Part shown: positions 53,101 to 60,968 of the stretch, in pieces
Layout of the letters: each line of letters opens with the position of its first letter
Numbering within the stretch: the first letter of the stretch is position 1
NCBI GenBank assembly: GCA_036269135.1
Contig: DATASQ010000062.1
Coordinates: forward strand, 53,571-117,570
Source: Palsa-343 sp036269135
GTDB lineage: Bacteria > Acidobacteriota > Terriglobia > Terriglobales > Acidobacteriaceae
Direction of reading: 5' to 3'
Length of the DNA stretch: 64,000 nt
The notes under the pieces: model-generated
What the model was told of the DNA's origin: nothing
The model's database searches: none
The model's input: only the letters and a program-made list of their open reading frames with translations
Made by a program: the position numbers and the translations under genes

Positions 53101-53467
53101 CACGGACGCCCTCAACCGCGGCTACCTCGATCAGGAAGACCAGCTCATGCACCCGACCATTGCCGAAGGCGATGAGAAATCCTTCCGCGGCCCGCTCGGT
53201 CTCTACCTGAAATTCATCTGGCTTCAGGCCGAGGTCGGCAGCGGCGAGGCCGACGTCTCCGGCAACTCCGACTGGCCGCCCACTGAATCGGAGAAGCAGG
53301 TCTTCGCCGAACTCGACGGCCAGCTCCACAACGTCGACGCCGCCCTGAAGCACATCGACACTGTCGGCCTCGCCGCCTACAACGCCCTGCTGGCAAAGAG
53401 CCACATCCAGCGCATTACCGTGGTCCCCAACGGAGGCGCGGCCACCGCGAACGACAGCGACCACTAG
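50177..53467 (+). CDS. Secreted BNR/sortilin-type beta-propeller protein
   Basis: The 1096-residue protein has a signal peptide (SVSLVALSLVSGAQG). Repeated BNR motifs of the form SxDxGxTW fill about residues 50-730, for example WKSFDGGDHW, YKSIDAGRTW, YRTIDGGKTW, QMTRDGGQHW and YKTTDYGKTW. A beta-sandwich at about 800-910 and a helical C-terminal region follow. The architecture is that of VPS10/sortilin-like exo-sialidase-fold proteins common in Acidobacteria and Bacteroidetes. No catalytic residues can be assigned. The start is a TTG at 50177 with AGGAGG 6 nt upstream; no alternative ATG lies before the signal peptide. Confidence 0.9.
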   Translation: MKLRCLCVSVSLVALSLVSGAQGQQPKDSTSPDSSLYGALHFRYIGPPGNRVSAVVGEPGNPNVYYAGAASGGVWKSFDGGDHWYPIFDHEDAQSIGSIAIAPSAHNILWVGTGETFIRSDVSLGDGIYKSIDAGRTWQHMGLEKTGRIGRIVIDPQNPDIVYAAALGTCYGPQQERGIYRTIDGGKTWKRVLFVDENTGASDLTMDPGDPEHLIAGMWQMDIKTWGQKSGGPGSGLFETNDGGDHWTRLTGHGLPPSPLGKIAVNFAPSDGRRVYALIETGQGGTLWRSDDGGDTWIVVNYSRLLNERPHYYTRMLVMPDNENEVYFPSNGISVTRDGGETTQHMACPGFDPAAKTSLDQGECGGDNHDMWADPTNPSRMMVGNDVGVMISTTRGRSFRWFRLPIAQIYHVATDNRIPYNVYGQMQDGMPLKGPSDVPSEGEIDADQWTTTAGCETGWNIPDPVDNNIVWGGCYAGVTEVFDAKSGFARSVSVWPDRTMGANAGQVKVRMNWTYPIAISPWDHNTVYVGAQYVERTTDRGQTWQQISPDLTLNDASMHGDSGGLTVDNLSVEYAGVVFAIAESPKEKGQIWAGTNDGQVQMTRDGGQHWSNLTANFPNLPPKMTVDSIEPSKYDAGTCYVAFDGHQVDIFDPYLYKTTDYGKTWTKITDGIPSSPLSYTHVLREDPFRRGLLYAGTENGLYISMDDGAHWQPFQLNLPHAPVYWLTIQPTFDDLVIGTYGRGFWILDDLSPLQQMKPENDRAAAELFPVRKAWRLRSGIRRELAAESVSVGENPPYGVPINYLLKADTKDVKLDVFDKGGQLVQHLHASGHPGVNRVWWDLRYENTVAVALRATPPGNPHIWSEKRFAGHLTRPIFYYGIGGGNNAPLVAPGTYTVKLTVGGHVQVQPIVVVKDPNTPATLEDAIASSALSYRIYQDTDRSAELINQIEWSRRQLEDTRRLLVATRADQSLLTATDALNRGYLDQEDQLMHPTIAEGDEKSFRGPLGLYLKFIWLQAEVGSGEADVSGNSDWPPTESEKQVFAELDGQLHNVDAALKHIDTVGLAAYNALLAKSHIQRITVVPNGGAATANDSDH

Positions 53468-53497
53468 CCTTCCTCGTCGACCACGATCCCGGCACAA

Positions 53498-53511
53498 AAC
53501 CGGGTGCCCAT
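53498..53511. repeat. GGTGCCC-type dispersed element, copy 1
   Basis: The 14-mer AACCGGGTGCCCAT stands behind the BNR gene and recurs exactly at 58573-58586, with a related form at 60814-60825. All three are intergenic. Confidence 0.55.
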
Positions 53512-53636
53512 GTCTGTCCGGTTGTGGTCGAATCGACGTTCACACCGCAGCACCGGGCGCCGCTGACGCCCCCGGGGGACCCGCCTGCCCCCCTCGGGGC
53601 ATACCGGCGCCTCCGCGGCCGCCGTACGCTTTCGCA

Positions 53637-53831
53637 ATGGCGCGAGTCTCGGAAAACAATCAGCACGGCCGCCGCGGCGCCCCCAGCCAGGGACGCCAGC
53701 CCCGCATCGCTATGCTGATTCGCCGCAATGGCACCTGGCGCGAAGTCGCCTTCGAACGCCGGGCACGACCCTTTCCGGGTTCAACCCCCAGCCTCAGCGG
53801 CCTCGCGACCGCAACCCCTCAGGAGCAATAA
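53637..53831 (+). CDS. Hypothetical micro-protein
   Basis: The 64-codon ORF includes MLIRRNGTWREVAFERRARPFPG, which is basic and plausible as a folded short segment; an internal ATG at 53712 could be the true start. It ends 2 nt before the next micro-ORF, so the two may be an operon. No family is recognised and there is no strong ribosome-binding site at 53637. Confidence 0.35.
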   Translation: MARVSENNQHGRRGAPSQGRQPRIAMLIRRNGTWREVAFERRARPFPGSTPSLSGLATATPQEQ

Positions 53832-53833
53832 TC

Positions 53834-54025
53834 ATGGCCACGGCATCCGCCACCAATCTCGAAGTCGAACTCGCGGAACTCCGCTTCCGTCTCCGCTCCA
53901 CCCTGCACGATCCTGCCCGCCCCATCTGCGAAAAGATGTCCGACTTCCGGACACTCCTCCACGAGTCGCGGCGCTGCGGCGCCACCGTCGCCAACCCGCA
54001 GCCCCATCTCGACGACAGCCTCTGA
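53834..54025 (+). CDS. Hypothetical micro-protein with charged helix
   Basis: The 63-residue product has an amphipathic charged stretch (NLEVELAELRFRLRSTLHD) followed by a region with two Cys (ICEKMSDFRTLLHESRRC). AGGAG lies 9 nt before the ATG, which favours a real gene. It is located 2 nt behind another micro-ORF. No family is recognised. Confidence 0.45.
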   Translation: MATASATNLEVELAELRFRLRSTLHDPARPICEKMSDFRTLLHESRRCGATVANPQPHLDDSL

Positions 54026-54095
54026 TGCCGCGCCGCGCCACGGCGCCCGCGGCCTGTCCTCATCCCCGCGGTAGCTGCGGCGGTCTCGCCCCTGT

Positions 54096-54815
54096 CTAGG
54101 TGTCGCCGTACACCGGCAACGAAGCGCCGTGAATCACCCGCCCCTCGTCGCTGCACAGGAACAGCACCACCCGCGCAATCGCCTCCGGCTTCGGCCACCG
54201 CGCAAAATCGGCGCCCGGCATCGCTTTGCGATTCTCTTCCGTGTCGAAAATGCTCGGCACGACGGAATTCACGCGCACGCCCTTCCCCTTCACATCCGCC
54301 GCCAGCGAATCGATCATCGCCACTGCCGCTGCCTTCGACGCCGCATACGCCGCAGCCCCTGCGCCATGATCGAAGGCCGCCCGCGACGCAACATTCACGA
54401 CCGCTCCGCTCCCCTGGCGCAGCATCGCCGGAACCACCGCTCGCGCCAGCGCGAAACCCGACCGCAGGTTCAGCGCCAGCATCCGCTCAAAAACCGCCGG
54501 CGCCGTCTCCCACAGAGCGGTCCCACCCGCATACCCGCCCACCGCATTCACCAGCACATCGATGCGCCCCAGCTCCCTCGCGATCGTCTGCGCCAGCGCT
54601 TCGGTCGCCGCCACATCGGTCACGTCGAGAACCTCTCCCGTCAGCGACGCCGCCCGTTCCCCGGCCGCCGTCCGCAGCGCCTCAAACTCCTTCGCCTGGC
54701 GATACGTCACCACCACCCGCGCGCCCTCGCCGAGAAAAGCCAGGCTCACCGCCCGCCCCAGCGCCCCGGTGCCTCCCGCTACCAGCACCACCTTGTCGTT
54801 GAAATGCTCCGCCAT
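54096..54815 (-). CDS. SDR family oxidoreductase
   Basis: Short-chain dehydrogenase of 239 residues. The nucleotide motif is AGGTGALGRAVS at about residues 13-24, which is GxxGxxG with Ala-Leu instead of the usual GIG. NAVGGYAGG stands for the NAG motif, the catalytic Ser is in VVNVASRAAF, and Tyr/Lys are in YAASKAAAVAM. The C-terminal region FLCSDEGRVIHGASLPVYGD is as in FabG-like proteins. Substrate unknown. No partner genes are evident; the small DUF3309-like gene is divergent. Confidence 0.9.
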   Translation of the reverse strand: MAEHFNDKVVLVAGGTGALGRAVSLAFLGEGARVVVTYRQAKEFEALRTAAGERAASLTGEVLDVTDVAATEALAQTIARELGRIDVLVNAVGGYAGGTALWETAPAVFERMLALNLRSGFALARAVVPAMLRQGSGAVVNVASRAAFDHGAGAAAYAASKAAAVAMIDSLAADVKGKGVRVNSVVPSIFDTEENRKAMPGADFARWPKPEAIARVVLFLCSDEGRVIHGASLPVYGDT

Positions 54816-54947
54816 CCCTCACCTCACGCCGCGAGCCCCTGCTGAGAACGGGCCCCGCGCCTCCGCGTACCCGGCGATTCTACGGGAAACCCCGCCCGCG
54901 AGGAGACTCAACCCACACCGATGGCGGCCTGTGCTAGACTGCGCCGC

Positions 54948-55106
54948 ATGGGTTTAATCATCATTCTCATCATCATTCTGCTGCTCGCTGGTGGCGGCGG
55001 ATACTACATGGGCCCCGGCGTCGGCTATTACGGCGGCGGCGGCCTCAGCCTCATCCTGCTCATCGTGATCCTGTACCTGCTCTTTGGTCGAGGGCGGCGC
55101 ATTTAG
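54948..55106 (+). CDS. DUF3309-like small hydrophobic protein
   Basis: The 52-residue product has two hydrophobic strands (LIIILIIILLLAGGGG and LSLILLIVILYLLFGRG) joined by a Gly/Tyr loop (YYMGPGVGYYGGGG). This is the layout of DUF3309 proteins, whose role is unknown. The ATG at 54948 starts the conserved part; the frame is open to 54921. It stands alone upstream of tRNA-Arg. Confidence 0.7.
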   Translation: MGLIIILIIILLLAGGGGYYMGPGVGYYGGGGLSLILLIVILYLLFGRGRRI

Positions 55107-55244
55107 CGTCTGCAACGGCGAGTTAAGGCGCCTTCCGAGTGCCGCGGGCGAGTCGCGCGCATCGCCTGCCGGACCTTAAAATTGTCGATGGATGCCGGTT
55201 TTTGGGAATGTCCCAATCTGCTATTCTGATCGTGTTCCTGCGCT

Positions 55245-55321
55245 GCGCCCGTAGCTCAGCTGGATAGAGCACTTCGCTACGAACGAAGGGGTCGGGAGTT
55301 CGAATCTCTCCGGGCGCACCA
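55245..55321 (+). tRNA. tRNA-Arg (anticodon ACG)
   Basis: The 7-bp acceptor stem GCGCCCG / CGGGCGC, D arm GCTCAGCTGGATAGAGC, anticodon arm CTTCG-CTACGAA-CGAAG with anticodon ACG, and T arm GGGAG-TTCGAAT-CTCTC are all visible. The ACCA end is encoded. A34 would be deaminated to inosine to read CGN codons. No integrase or direct repeat of the 3' end is seen nearby. Confidence 0.96.
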
Positions 55322-55446
55322 CCTTCCAGACAAAAAGAAAAAGGCCCGCAAATCTCAGCAGAGACTCGGCGGTCCCTTGTCCTTTCCAGGATGTCCTTTC
55401 AGGATGTCTGAAGCGGGATCCGGCAATTGCCCCCAACGCCGCCCCG

Positions 55447-55950
55447 TCAGCACCAGTCCGTTCGCCGGCCCACCGCTTTGGGCGGCTTCACTTCCACACC
55501 GGCCGCGGCCTCTTCACCGGGTTCGTCCACTCCGTTGGCCACTTCCATCTCCTCGTCCGTGAGAATGAACCGCCGGATGTACCGCAGCGGCTCATCCCAC
55601 ACAGCCATTTGCTCCAGGTGGTATTGCCACACCGTGTTCGAGGTCGAGCGCGACGATCGCCGCGTGAACGATTTTCGCTTGATCGTGACCACCTTGCCTT
55701 TGGCGTCGATCCGCGTGTATTCCTGCGACGGCAGCACGAAGGTGATCTGTGTGCCCTTTTTCCAGAAATGCCGCGCGAACTCATGCGCGAACAGCAGCGC
55801 GTAATAGCGCTTGCCCCCGTCCAGCACCTCGACCGCCTGGTCGAAGCCCGTCCATTCCGCCTCGACGTTCGTCTGGTACCAGCGCCGGAATTCGAAACCA
55901 TGCACCCGCGCCCGGAGAATGATCATGCGGAGGAGTTCTTTGCGTGTCAT
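55447..55950 (-). CDS. Conserved-looking hypothetical protein
   Basis: No family is recognised for this 167-residue product. It is soluble and basic, begins MTRKELLRMIILRARVHGFEFRRW, and has a compact alpha/beta-like middle (YYALLFAHEFARHFWKKGTQITFVLPSQEYTRID). A basic strand (TIKRKSFTRRSS) and an acidic tail (TDEEMEVANGVDEPGEEAA) follow. Even codon use and length support a real gene. It stands between tRNA-Arg and a membrane protein gene. Confidence 0.65.
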   Translation of the reverse strand: MTRKELLRMIILRARVHGFEFRRWYQTNVEAEWTGFDQAVEVLDGGKRYYALLFAHEFARHFWKKGTQITFVLPSQEYTRIDAKGKVVTIKRKSFTRRSSRSTSNTVWQYHLEQMAVWDEPLRYIRRFILTDEEMEVANGVDEPGEEAAAGVEVKPPKAVGRRTDWC

Positions 55951-56093
55951 GCCTGGCCCGTCCGAAAGCGCTTTCGATACAAAATGCCGCTCTCGGCCTT
56001 CAACCTATAAGGAGAGGGAAGCCGGCGCAAGGGAAAAGGGATGGCCGGTTCCACCCTTGGCACCCCCCCAACGCTGCGTCCAGGCCTCCGGCT

Positions 56094-56684
56094 TTACAGG
56101 GGCGAGCCGCTGGACGAGGCCGCATCGAGCGCTGCCTCCGCGTCGCCGCGCACCCCAGCCAGTCCGCTCAACCACGTCGCTGGCGCGGCAAAGTAACTCG
56201 CCACAAGCCGCGGAATTCGCCGCAGATCCGTCCCCAGTGTATGAGCGTCTTCGCCCACCAGCAGCGCTCCGTTGCGGATCATGTGCCAGTGAAACGTCGC
56301 CGAAACCAAAGTGAACGCCAGCGCCGCCAGCCCCAGCTGCTCCGTCCGCTGCCCGTCCAGCCAGAAGTGCAGCCCCGCATCCATGCCCAGCGAGGTCAGC
56401 GGCACCACCACCACACACGCCAGCCACGCCAGCCGCTCCGTCCGCAAACTCAGCGACTGCTGCTGCAGCGCGGAAAAGAATCCGCATGTCAGCAGAACGA
56501 AGGCCGCCTCTACCAGGCCGAAGTGCCGCCGCGCGTGCACTTCCACATGCCGCAGCGCCGCCACGCACGCTCCTCCCCGCAGCCCCGCCGTCAGCAGCGC
56601 CACTTTCCAGTTCCAGTGCGTAAAAGGGAAGAGCCACGGCGAGGGTGGCCGCGTTCCACCAGCTGTTTTCCTCCCCACACCCAT
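56094..56684 (-). CDS. Hypothetical membrane protein
   Basis: The 196-residue product has four hydrophobic segments (KVALLTAGLRGGACVAAL, VEAAFVLLTCGFFSALQQQ, LAWLACVVVVPLTSLGMD and LGLAALAFTLVSATFHW) and a soluble C-terminus. No catalytic motif is visible. The ATG at 56684 is chosen because GGGAG stands 6 nt upstream; the longer frame to 56795 is low-complexity. Confidence 0.65.
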   Translation of the reverse strand: MGVGRKTAGGTRPPSPWLFPFTHWNWKVALLTAGLRGGACVAALRHVEVHARRHFGLVEAAFVLLTCGFFSALQQQSLSLRTERLAWLACVVVVPLTSLGMDAGLHFWLDGQRTEQLGLAALAFTLVSATFHWHMIRNGALLVGEDAHTLGTDLRRIPRLVASYFAAPATWLSGLAGVRGDAEAALDAASSSGSPL

Positions 56685-57092
56685 CGTCTCTCCCGCCCCT
56701 GCCGGATGGACGGCCCATTCCCGGCGCCGCTTGCCCCCGCCGTCACCCGCAGCATGACAGCCAGCCTTCGATGCACCATCAACAGGGCATGACATTCCGC
56801 CTAATTTTCCTCCCCCTGAATGCCTTTCGTAACTCTTTCGTGCGCCGGATTGTCGTCAACCCCAACACGGCCGCCAGCTCTGGTCTGGTTATCGGCACCG
56901 GCGCCGCGTAGCCGGGATCGTCTTCCGCGAGTGCCCGGATTCAATCCATCGAAGCGAGCCCCAACTCTTTCCCTGCGCAGCGTTACTGGTGCCACAACCC
57001 GACCTCCGGAACTCCCGTCGCGAAAATTCCCGTGACGGTGATCCCCGGCCACGATCTCGACGATAGGACCAGTAGCAGGACCGCCAAACGCA
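56685..57092. other. Spacer without a clear gene
   Basis: Short ORFs exist on both strands (for example 56789-56911, plus), but none has a convincing ribosome-binding site or composition. I see no recognisable RNA or mobile element. Confidence 0.4.
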
Positions 57093-57129
57093 CAAAGGCG
57101 GCGCGCTCCAACCAGAGCCGCCGCCTTTG
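57093..57129 (-). terminator. Strong hairpin behind the TPR gene
   Basis: The perfect 11-bp stem CAAAGGCGGCG / CGCCGCCTTTG has a 15-nt loop. On the minus strand it lies behind the TPR gene, after the heptad array, and is followed by a CGTTTGG stretch, so it is a possible though not ideal terminator. Confidence 0.45.
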
Positions 57130-57132
57130 CCC

Positions 57133-57202
57133 ACACCCTAAACTCCAAACTCTAAACTCCAAACTCTAAACCCTAAACTCTGATCCCTAAACTCTGATCT
57201 CC
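57133..57202. repeat. 7-bp-period intergenic repeat, copy C (ten units)
   Basis: Ten heptads run in register: ACACCCT, AAACTCC, AAACTCT, AAACTCC, AAACTCT, AAACCCT, AAACTCT, GATCCCT, AAACTCT, GATCTCC. The array lies immediately behind the TPR gene stop. Positions 57174-57196 are the exact reverse complement of 2554-2576. Confidence 0.85.
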
Positions 57203-57209
57203 GCCCCCA

Positions 57210-58433
57210 TCACTTCCCCACATACCCCGCCTTCATATACTTCCGCGCCGCGTCCCCCTGCGCCGTATCGCTGCCTGCCTGCAGTACCGCTTCGTACTGC
57301 TCCACCGCTTTCGCGTGTTCGTCCATCAGGTCGTACGCCTCGCCCGCCTGCAGCAGGCATCGCCTCTTCAGCTCCGGGCTCGTCGTCGCCTGCAACGCTC
57401 CCTGCCGGTAGGCCTCCACCGCCGCCGCATACTCTTTCTGTCCCCGCAGGCTGTCGCCCAGCCCAAAATACGCCAGCTCCATATGCGCGCTGGGATAGTA
57501 TCCCGAGTGCTGCGCCGCCTCGATCAGACGACGGTACGTCCGGATCGCCGTCATCCCGTCGCCCCCGTCTTTTTCCAGGTTCGCCTCTTCCAGACTGAAC
57601 AAATAATCGTGCGGATACTCCTCCGCCAGCTGCTTTGCAATCGCGATCGCCGGCGGATACTTCGCCTCGCGCCGCAGAAACAGCATCATCGAGGTCTTCG
57701 CTTCCACCCGCGTCACCACGCCGTGCTCGCCGTCGTCCCGCAGCAGCGCCATCCCCGCGCCCTTCGACCCGCGAATCCCCACAATGCCCACCAGCAGCTT
57801 GAAACCAAACGGCAGCGAGCCCACCACGTACTGGTACACGCCCACCACCAACTCCGCATCCACATAATGCGGATCGATCAGCAGCACCTTGTCGCAGTCG
57901 CTCCGCGCGCTCATCGCCGAGCGCAGACCCGCCACAAACGACCGCTCCACCAGCGCGTCATAAATGGCCACAAACGCCTTCGACCATCCCCGCGCGAACA
58001 GCGCGTTCTCATCGTTGGGATTCGTCTTCAGCTCCGCATCCGCCTCGTCGTTCACCTCATCCGCCAGCGCGCGAATCCGGTCCCGCACCTGCGGGTCCTC
58101 CACCACCGTATGTTTTCCCGTCAGGAACCCGTCGTTGGCGTAGAACGTGGTGTCCAGCAGATCCAGCCGGTTCAGCTCGCGGAAGAGCGTCGCGTTCAGC
58201 ACGTAGTCGGTCGCCATGGGATCGTTCGGGTGTTCCCGGTGGATCCGTTCGAACCGCGCCATCGCGTTGTCGTAATCCATGCTGTAGAAGTGCTGGAAGG
58301 CCTCGCGCACCTCCGGCGTTCGGTTCAGCGGATCGGTGTCCACCGCCTCCTGCGCAGCATGCGCCGCGGCGGGAATCAGCAGGGAAGCAAGACAGAAAAC
58401 AAAGCCGCGCGCAAAGGCGCTCCAACGCAACAT
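57210..58433 (-). CDS. Secreted tetratricopeptide-repeat protein
   Basis: The 407-residue protein has a signal peptide ending AAAHAAQ. TPR-like helical pairs are seen at about residues 38-75 (REAFQHFYSMDYDNAMARFERIHREHPNDP) and again in the C-terminal half (YPPAIAIAKQLAEEYPHDYLF, AHMELAYFGLGDSLRGQKEYAAAVEAYRQGA, AKAVEQYEAVLQAG). The central hydrophobic stretch (YVVGSLPFGFKLLVGIVGIRGSKGAG) may touch the membrane. Likely a periplasmic scaffold; partners are unknown. It is monocistronic, with a repeat array directly behind it. Confidence 0.85.
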   Translation of the reverse strand: MLRWSAFARGFVFCLASLLIPAAAHAAQEAVDTDPLNRTPEVREAFQHFYSMDYDNAMARFERIHREHPNDPMATDYVLNATLFRELNRLDLLDTTFYANDGFLTGKHTVVEDPQVRDRIRALADEVNDEADAELKTNPNDENALFARGWSKAFVAIYDALVERSFVAGLRSAMSARSDCDKVLLIDPHYVDAELVVGVYQYVVGSLPFGFKLLVGIVGIRGSKGAGMALLRDDGEHGVVTRVEAKTSMMLFLRREAKYPPAIAIAKQLAEEYPHDYLFSLEEANLEKDGGDGMTAIRTYRRLIEAAQHSGYYPSAHMELAYFGLGDSLRGQKEYAAAVEAYRQGALQATTSPELKRRCLLQAGEAYDLMDEHAKAVEQYEAVLQAGSDTAQGDAARKYMKAGYVGK

Positions 58434-58572
58434 GCCTTCAAGATTCTAGCTGGAGCAGCGATCTTCGATCCCGCCCCCTGGTTTTGTGTCAGGGCATAGC
58501 TTCAGCCGTGCCGTAAGAGGCAAGAAATACGTCGGGCTTCAGCCCGCGAGGCAGAACCTTCCAAACCCTCTG

Positions 58573-58624
58573 AACCGGGTGCCCATCCTTCTCTCCTCGC
58601 GTTGTTCGAGGAGAGAGGGTGGGA
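58573..58624. repeat. GGTGCCC-type dispersed element, copy 2, with long inverted repeat
   Basis: The shared 14-mer (58573-58586) merges into an imperfect inverted repeat: CCCATCCTTCTCTCCTCG on the left pairs with CGAGGAGAGAGGGTGGG on the right, over a short loop. It stands between the TPR gene and the DUF3300 gene, 6 nt behind the latter's stop. The nearby CGGGCTTCAGCCCG (about 58533-58546) is another small palindrome. Confidence 0.6.
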
Positions 58625-58629
58625 GCCAC

Positions 58630-60534
58630 TCACCGCCGATGCCCGCCCCCGCCGTGGCTATGCCCGCCCCCGCCATGGCTGTGTCCGCCGCCGTGGCTGC
58701 TGCCGCCGAAATGCCCTCCGCCACCAAAGTGCGAATGCCCGGAGAAGCTCCGCGACGCATGACCGCCCCCGCTAAACCCGCGGAAGCCGCTCGCATGGGA
58801 CGATCCCCGCGAGCCGCTGAAACCGTGCTCCGAGAAACTGCGCGTCGATCCCCCGCGATCACCATTCCCGTATCCGCCTCGCATCGCGCTCTCGCCGCCG
58901 AAATTCCGTGCCACCGTTGAGCCGCCGCCCCGGAATCCCGTCATGCCTCCGCGAGAACCCAAACTGGTGCCGCGGAAACCCTGACTCCCAAAGCCCCGCG
59001 CCGTCCGGCTGCCGTAGCTCCCGCCCTGGCTCCGGTATGCCGACCCCGCGCGTCCCGCGAATCCCGACCCGTAGCTCTCGCGTCCATAATCTGTCCGCCC
59101 GCCAAATGACGGCGACCGGTTCCAGGCCTGTTGTCCGCGCCCATACTCACTCCCCCGTCCGCCATAGCCGCCGCCGCGCACCGCATAGGCCCCGCGAACG
59201 CCCTCAATCTGCCGTCCGCCCAAATCCCGTCCGCCAAACCCGTTCCCGATCGGCCGCGCCGGTCCGTGATAAATTCCCCGCGGGTCCAGACCCGACCCGC
59301 GCGCATACCCCAGGCCTCCCATCGACCGGTCCCGATAGCCGCCCCCGTACCCGCCTCGTCCGTACTCCCGGTCATAGCCGCGGCCGTACCCGCGATCCCA
59401 TCCACGTCCCCCGCCTTCGCGCCAGTTCCATCGCGGACCCCCGTACGGCAGTCCCCAGTCCATCAGCGCCGCGTTATGCGGAGCCCATCCCGATCCATGG
59501 AAAAACAGGCCGCCCATCAGCCAGTTCAGTCCCCAGCCCAGCCAGCCAAACGGCGTAAACGCCGACAGCACCGACCCCACCCCATACTGCAGCGCCGGCC
59601 CCAGCACATTGCCCACCGCACTCAGCAGCGAGAAGCCCGGCCACGGCGCGATCGGCTGCCCATAGGCCGTCCACGGATCGTAAGCCGGCACATACACGAC
59701 ATTTGGATTCGGCGGCGCCAGCTGGATGTATCCATCGTTGTCGCTCACCGTCTCCTGGGGCGAATTCTCCAAAGTCCCCGCCGCCTGCGCCCGCTCGCGC
59801 AGTGTCTGTACCGTGCCCAGCACCGCATCCGGCTCGTTGTAATAGGCGTTGCCCAGCTCCGTCGTCCACTGCAGGTTCTGATCCATCTGCTGCAGCACCT
59901 GCGGAAACGCGGTCAGCGCCTTCACGCTGGGATCCCAGTCCTGCGCGTTGGCCCCGGCGGCGATCGCCTCCGGCGGAGCATCCCCCTGCGCCTGCCGCCA
60001 CGGGTCCGCCTCGATAATCTGCTGCGGCCACGTCGCCGCGGCCAGAATCTGCGCGATCAGCGTGTCGGGATCGAGAGCGATGGGCGCGATCAGCTGCTCC
60101 AGCTGATCCGGGCTCAGCGCCTGCGCCGGCTGAGAGTTCGGCTCGCCGTAACCCGCCCCATCGTTCGCGGGATAATTCCCGGAATAGTTGGGCGGATAAT
60201 TCGGCGCCGCATTCGGGGCGTAATGGGGGGGATAGCTGGGCGGCGGAGAGTTGCTCGGGTAATTGCGAGGATAGTTGCCGTTCTCCGCATATCCCTGCGC
60301 CCCGTATCCCGGCGTCGCCGCGTACGGCTGATTCCCATACGGCGCATTCACCGTCTCATCCGGTGGAGGCGGCGCCATCTCCTGCTGCCCCTGTCCGTAT
60401 GTCTGCGGCGGATTGGGAGAGCCCATCCCGTACGAGCCATAGGTCTGCGCGACCAGCGAAGATGCGCCGAAGGTGAAGATCAGCCCGGAGATTCCGGCGA
60501 TCCAGCGGCATTGGGAGAATCGGGGAGCGGTCAT
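58630..60534 (-). CDS. DUF3300 protein with Gly-rich repetitive tail
   Basis: The 634-residue secreted protein has a signal peptide (GISGLIFTFGASSLVAQ) and a Pro/Tyr/Asn-rich region (about 30-130). The DUF3300 domain spans about residues 138-300 and has LSPDQLEQLIAPIALDPDTLIAQ, ILAAATWPQQIIEAD, and later NPNVVYVPAYDPWTAYG. A hydrophobic stretch follows (about 310-350). The last 250 residues are Gly/Arg/Ser/Tyr-rich and end in His-Gly repeats (GGGHSHGGGGHSHGGGG). Such tails are low-complexity and could be metal-binding or surface-exposed. Function unknown. Confidence 0.88.
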   Translation of the reverse strand: MTAPRFSQCRWIAGISGLIFTFGASSLVAQTYGSYGMGSPNPPQTYGQGQQEMAPPPPDETVNAPYGNQPYAATPGYGAQGYAENGNYPRNYPSNSPPPSYPPHYAPNAAPNYPPNYSGNYPANDGAGYGEPNSQPAQALSPDQLEQLIAPIALDPDTLIAQILAAATWPQQIIEADPWRQAQGDAPPEAIAAGANAQDWDPSVKALTAFPQVLQQMDQNLQWTTELGNAYYNEPDAVLGTVQTLRERAQAAGTLENSPQETVSDNDGYIQLAPPNPNVVYVPAYDPWTAYGQPIAPWPGFSLLSAVGNVLGPALQYGVGSVLSAFTPFGWLGWGLNWLMGGLFFHGSGWAPHNAALMDWGLPYGGPRWNWREGGGRGWDRGYGRGYDREYGRGGYGGGYRDRSMGGLGYARGSGLDPRGIYHGPARPIGNGFGGRDLGGRQIEGVRGAYAVRGGGYGGRGSEYGRGQQAWNRSPSFGGRTDYGRESYGSGFAGRAGSAYRSQGGSYGSRTARGFGSQGFRGTSLGSRGGMTGFRGGGSTVARNFGGESAMRGGYGNGDRGGSTRSFSEHGFSGSRGSSHASGFRGFSGGGHASRSFSGHSHFGGGGHFGGSSHGGGHSHGGGGHSHGGGGHRR

Positions 60535-60968
60535 GGGGGTCCCTCATAAGCCGGAAGGCTCTTTCAAGCCGTACGTGGTGCGCCGTACCCGGCTGCAATC
60601 GATCTTTCTCGTCGGTCCTGCGTCCGCCGCCCAGATCCGGCCCGAAAGCCGCCCACCAGCCGTTAACCCTGTATGAACCCCGCTTTCGTCCCCAGGTTCC
60701 GTCAGTAACTCACCTTTTTCCCGATTTCCCCGCTCCGGCGCTCTTCACACCCGCTTCTTACCCGATCATCTTCTTTCTTTCGAATCGGATCGGCTCCGCA
60801 CCAAGGCACGATCCCGGTGCCCCATATCGGGCCGATTTTGCCAGATGTGGGACCCGCTACCGGCAAGGCTCCGATTTGTCTCATGCGTGCTGGGGAAAGG
60901 GTTGGAGCAAAAACCATTAGGTGCAGCGATTTACGCCCCTGCTAATCTCAATTAGAGAGACTCCCCAT
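60535..60968. other. Spacer upstream of cupin gene, containing a GGTGCCC-type element
   Basis: There is no gene in these 434 bases. At 60814-60825 CCGGTGCCCCAT, followed 18 bases later by GATGTGGGACCCG (60844-60856), forms an imperfect inverted repeat and looks like a third copy of the element at 53498 and 58573. Confidence 0.5.

Noticed and set aside
55245..55321. tRNA-Arg as attachment site of an island
   Set aside because: No integrase and no repeat of the tRNA 3' end was seen in the following 8.7 kb, and the genes directly behind it look native.
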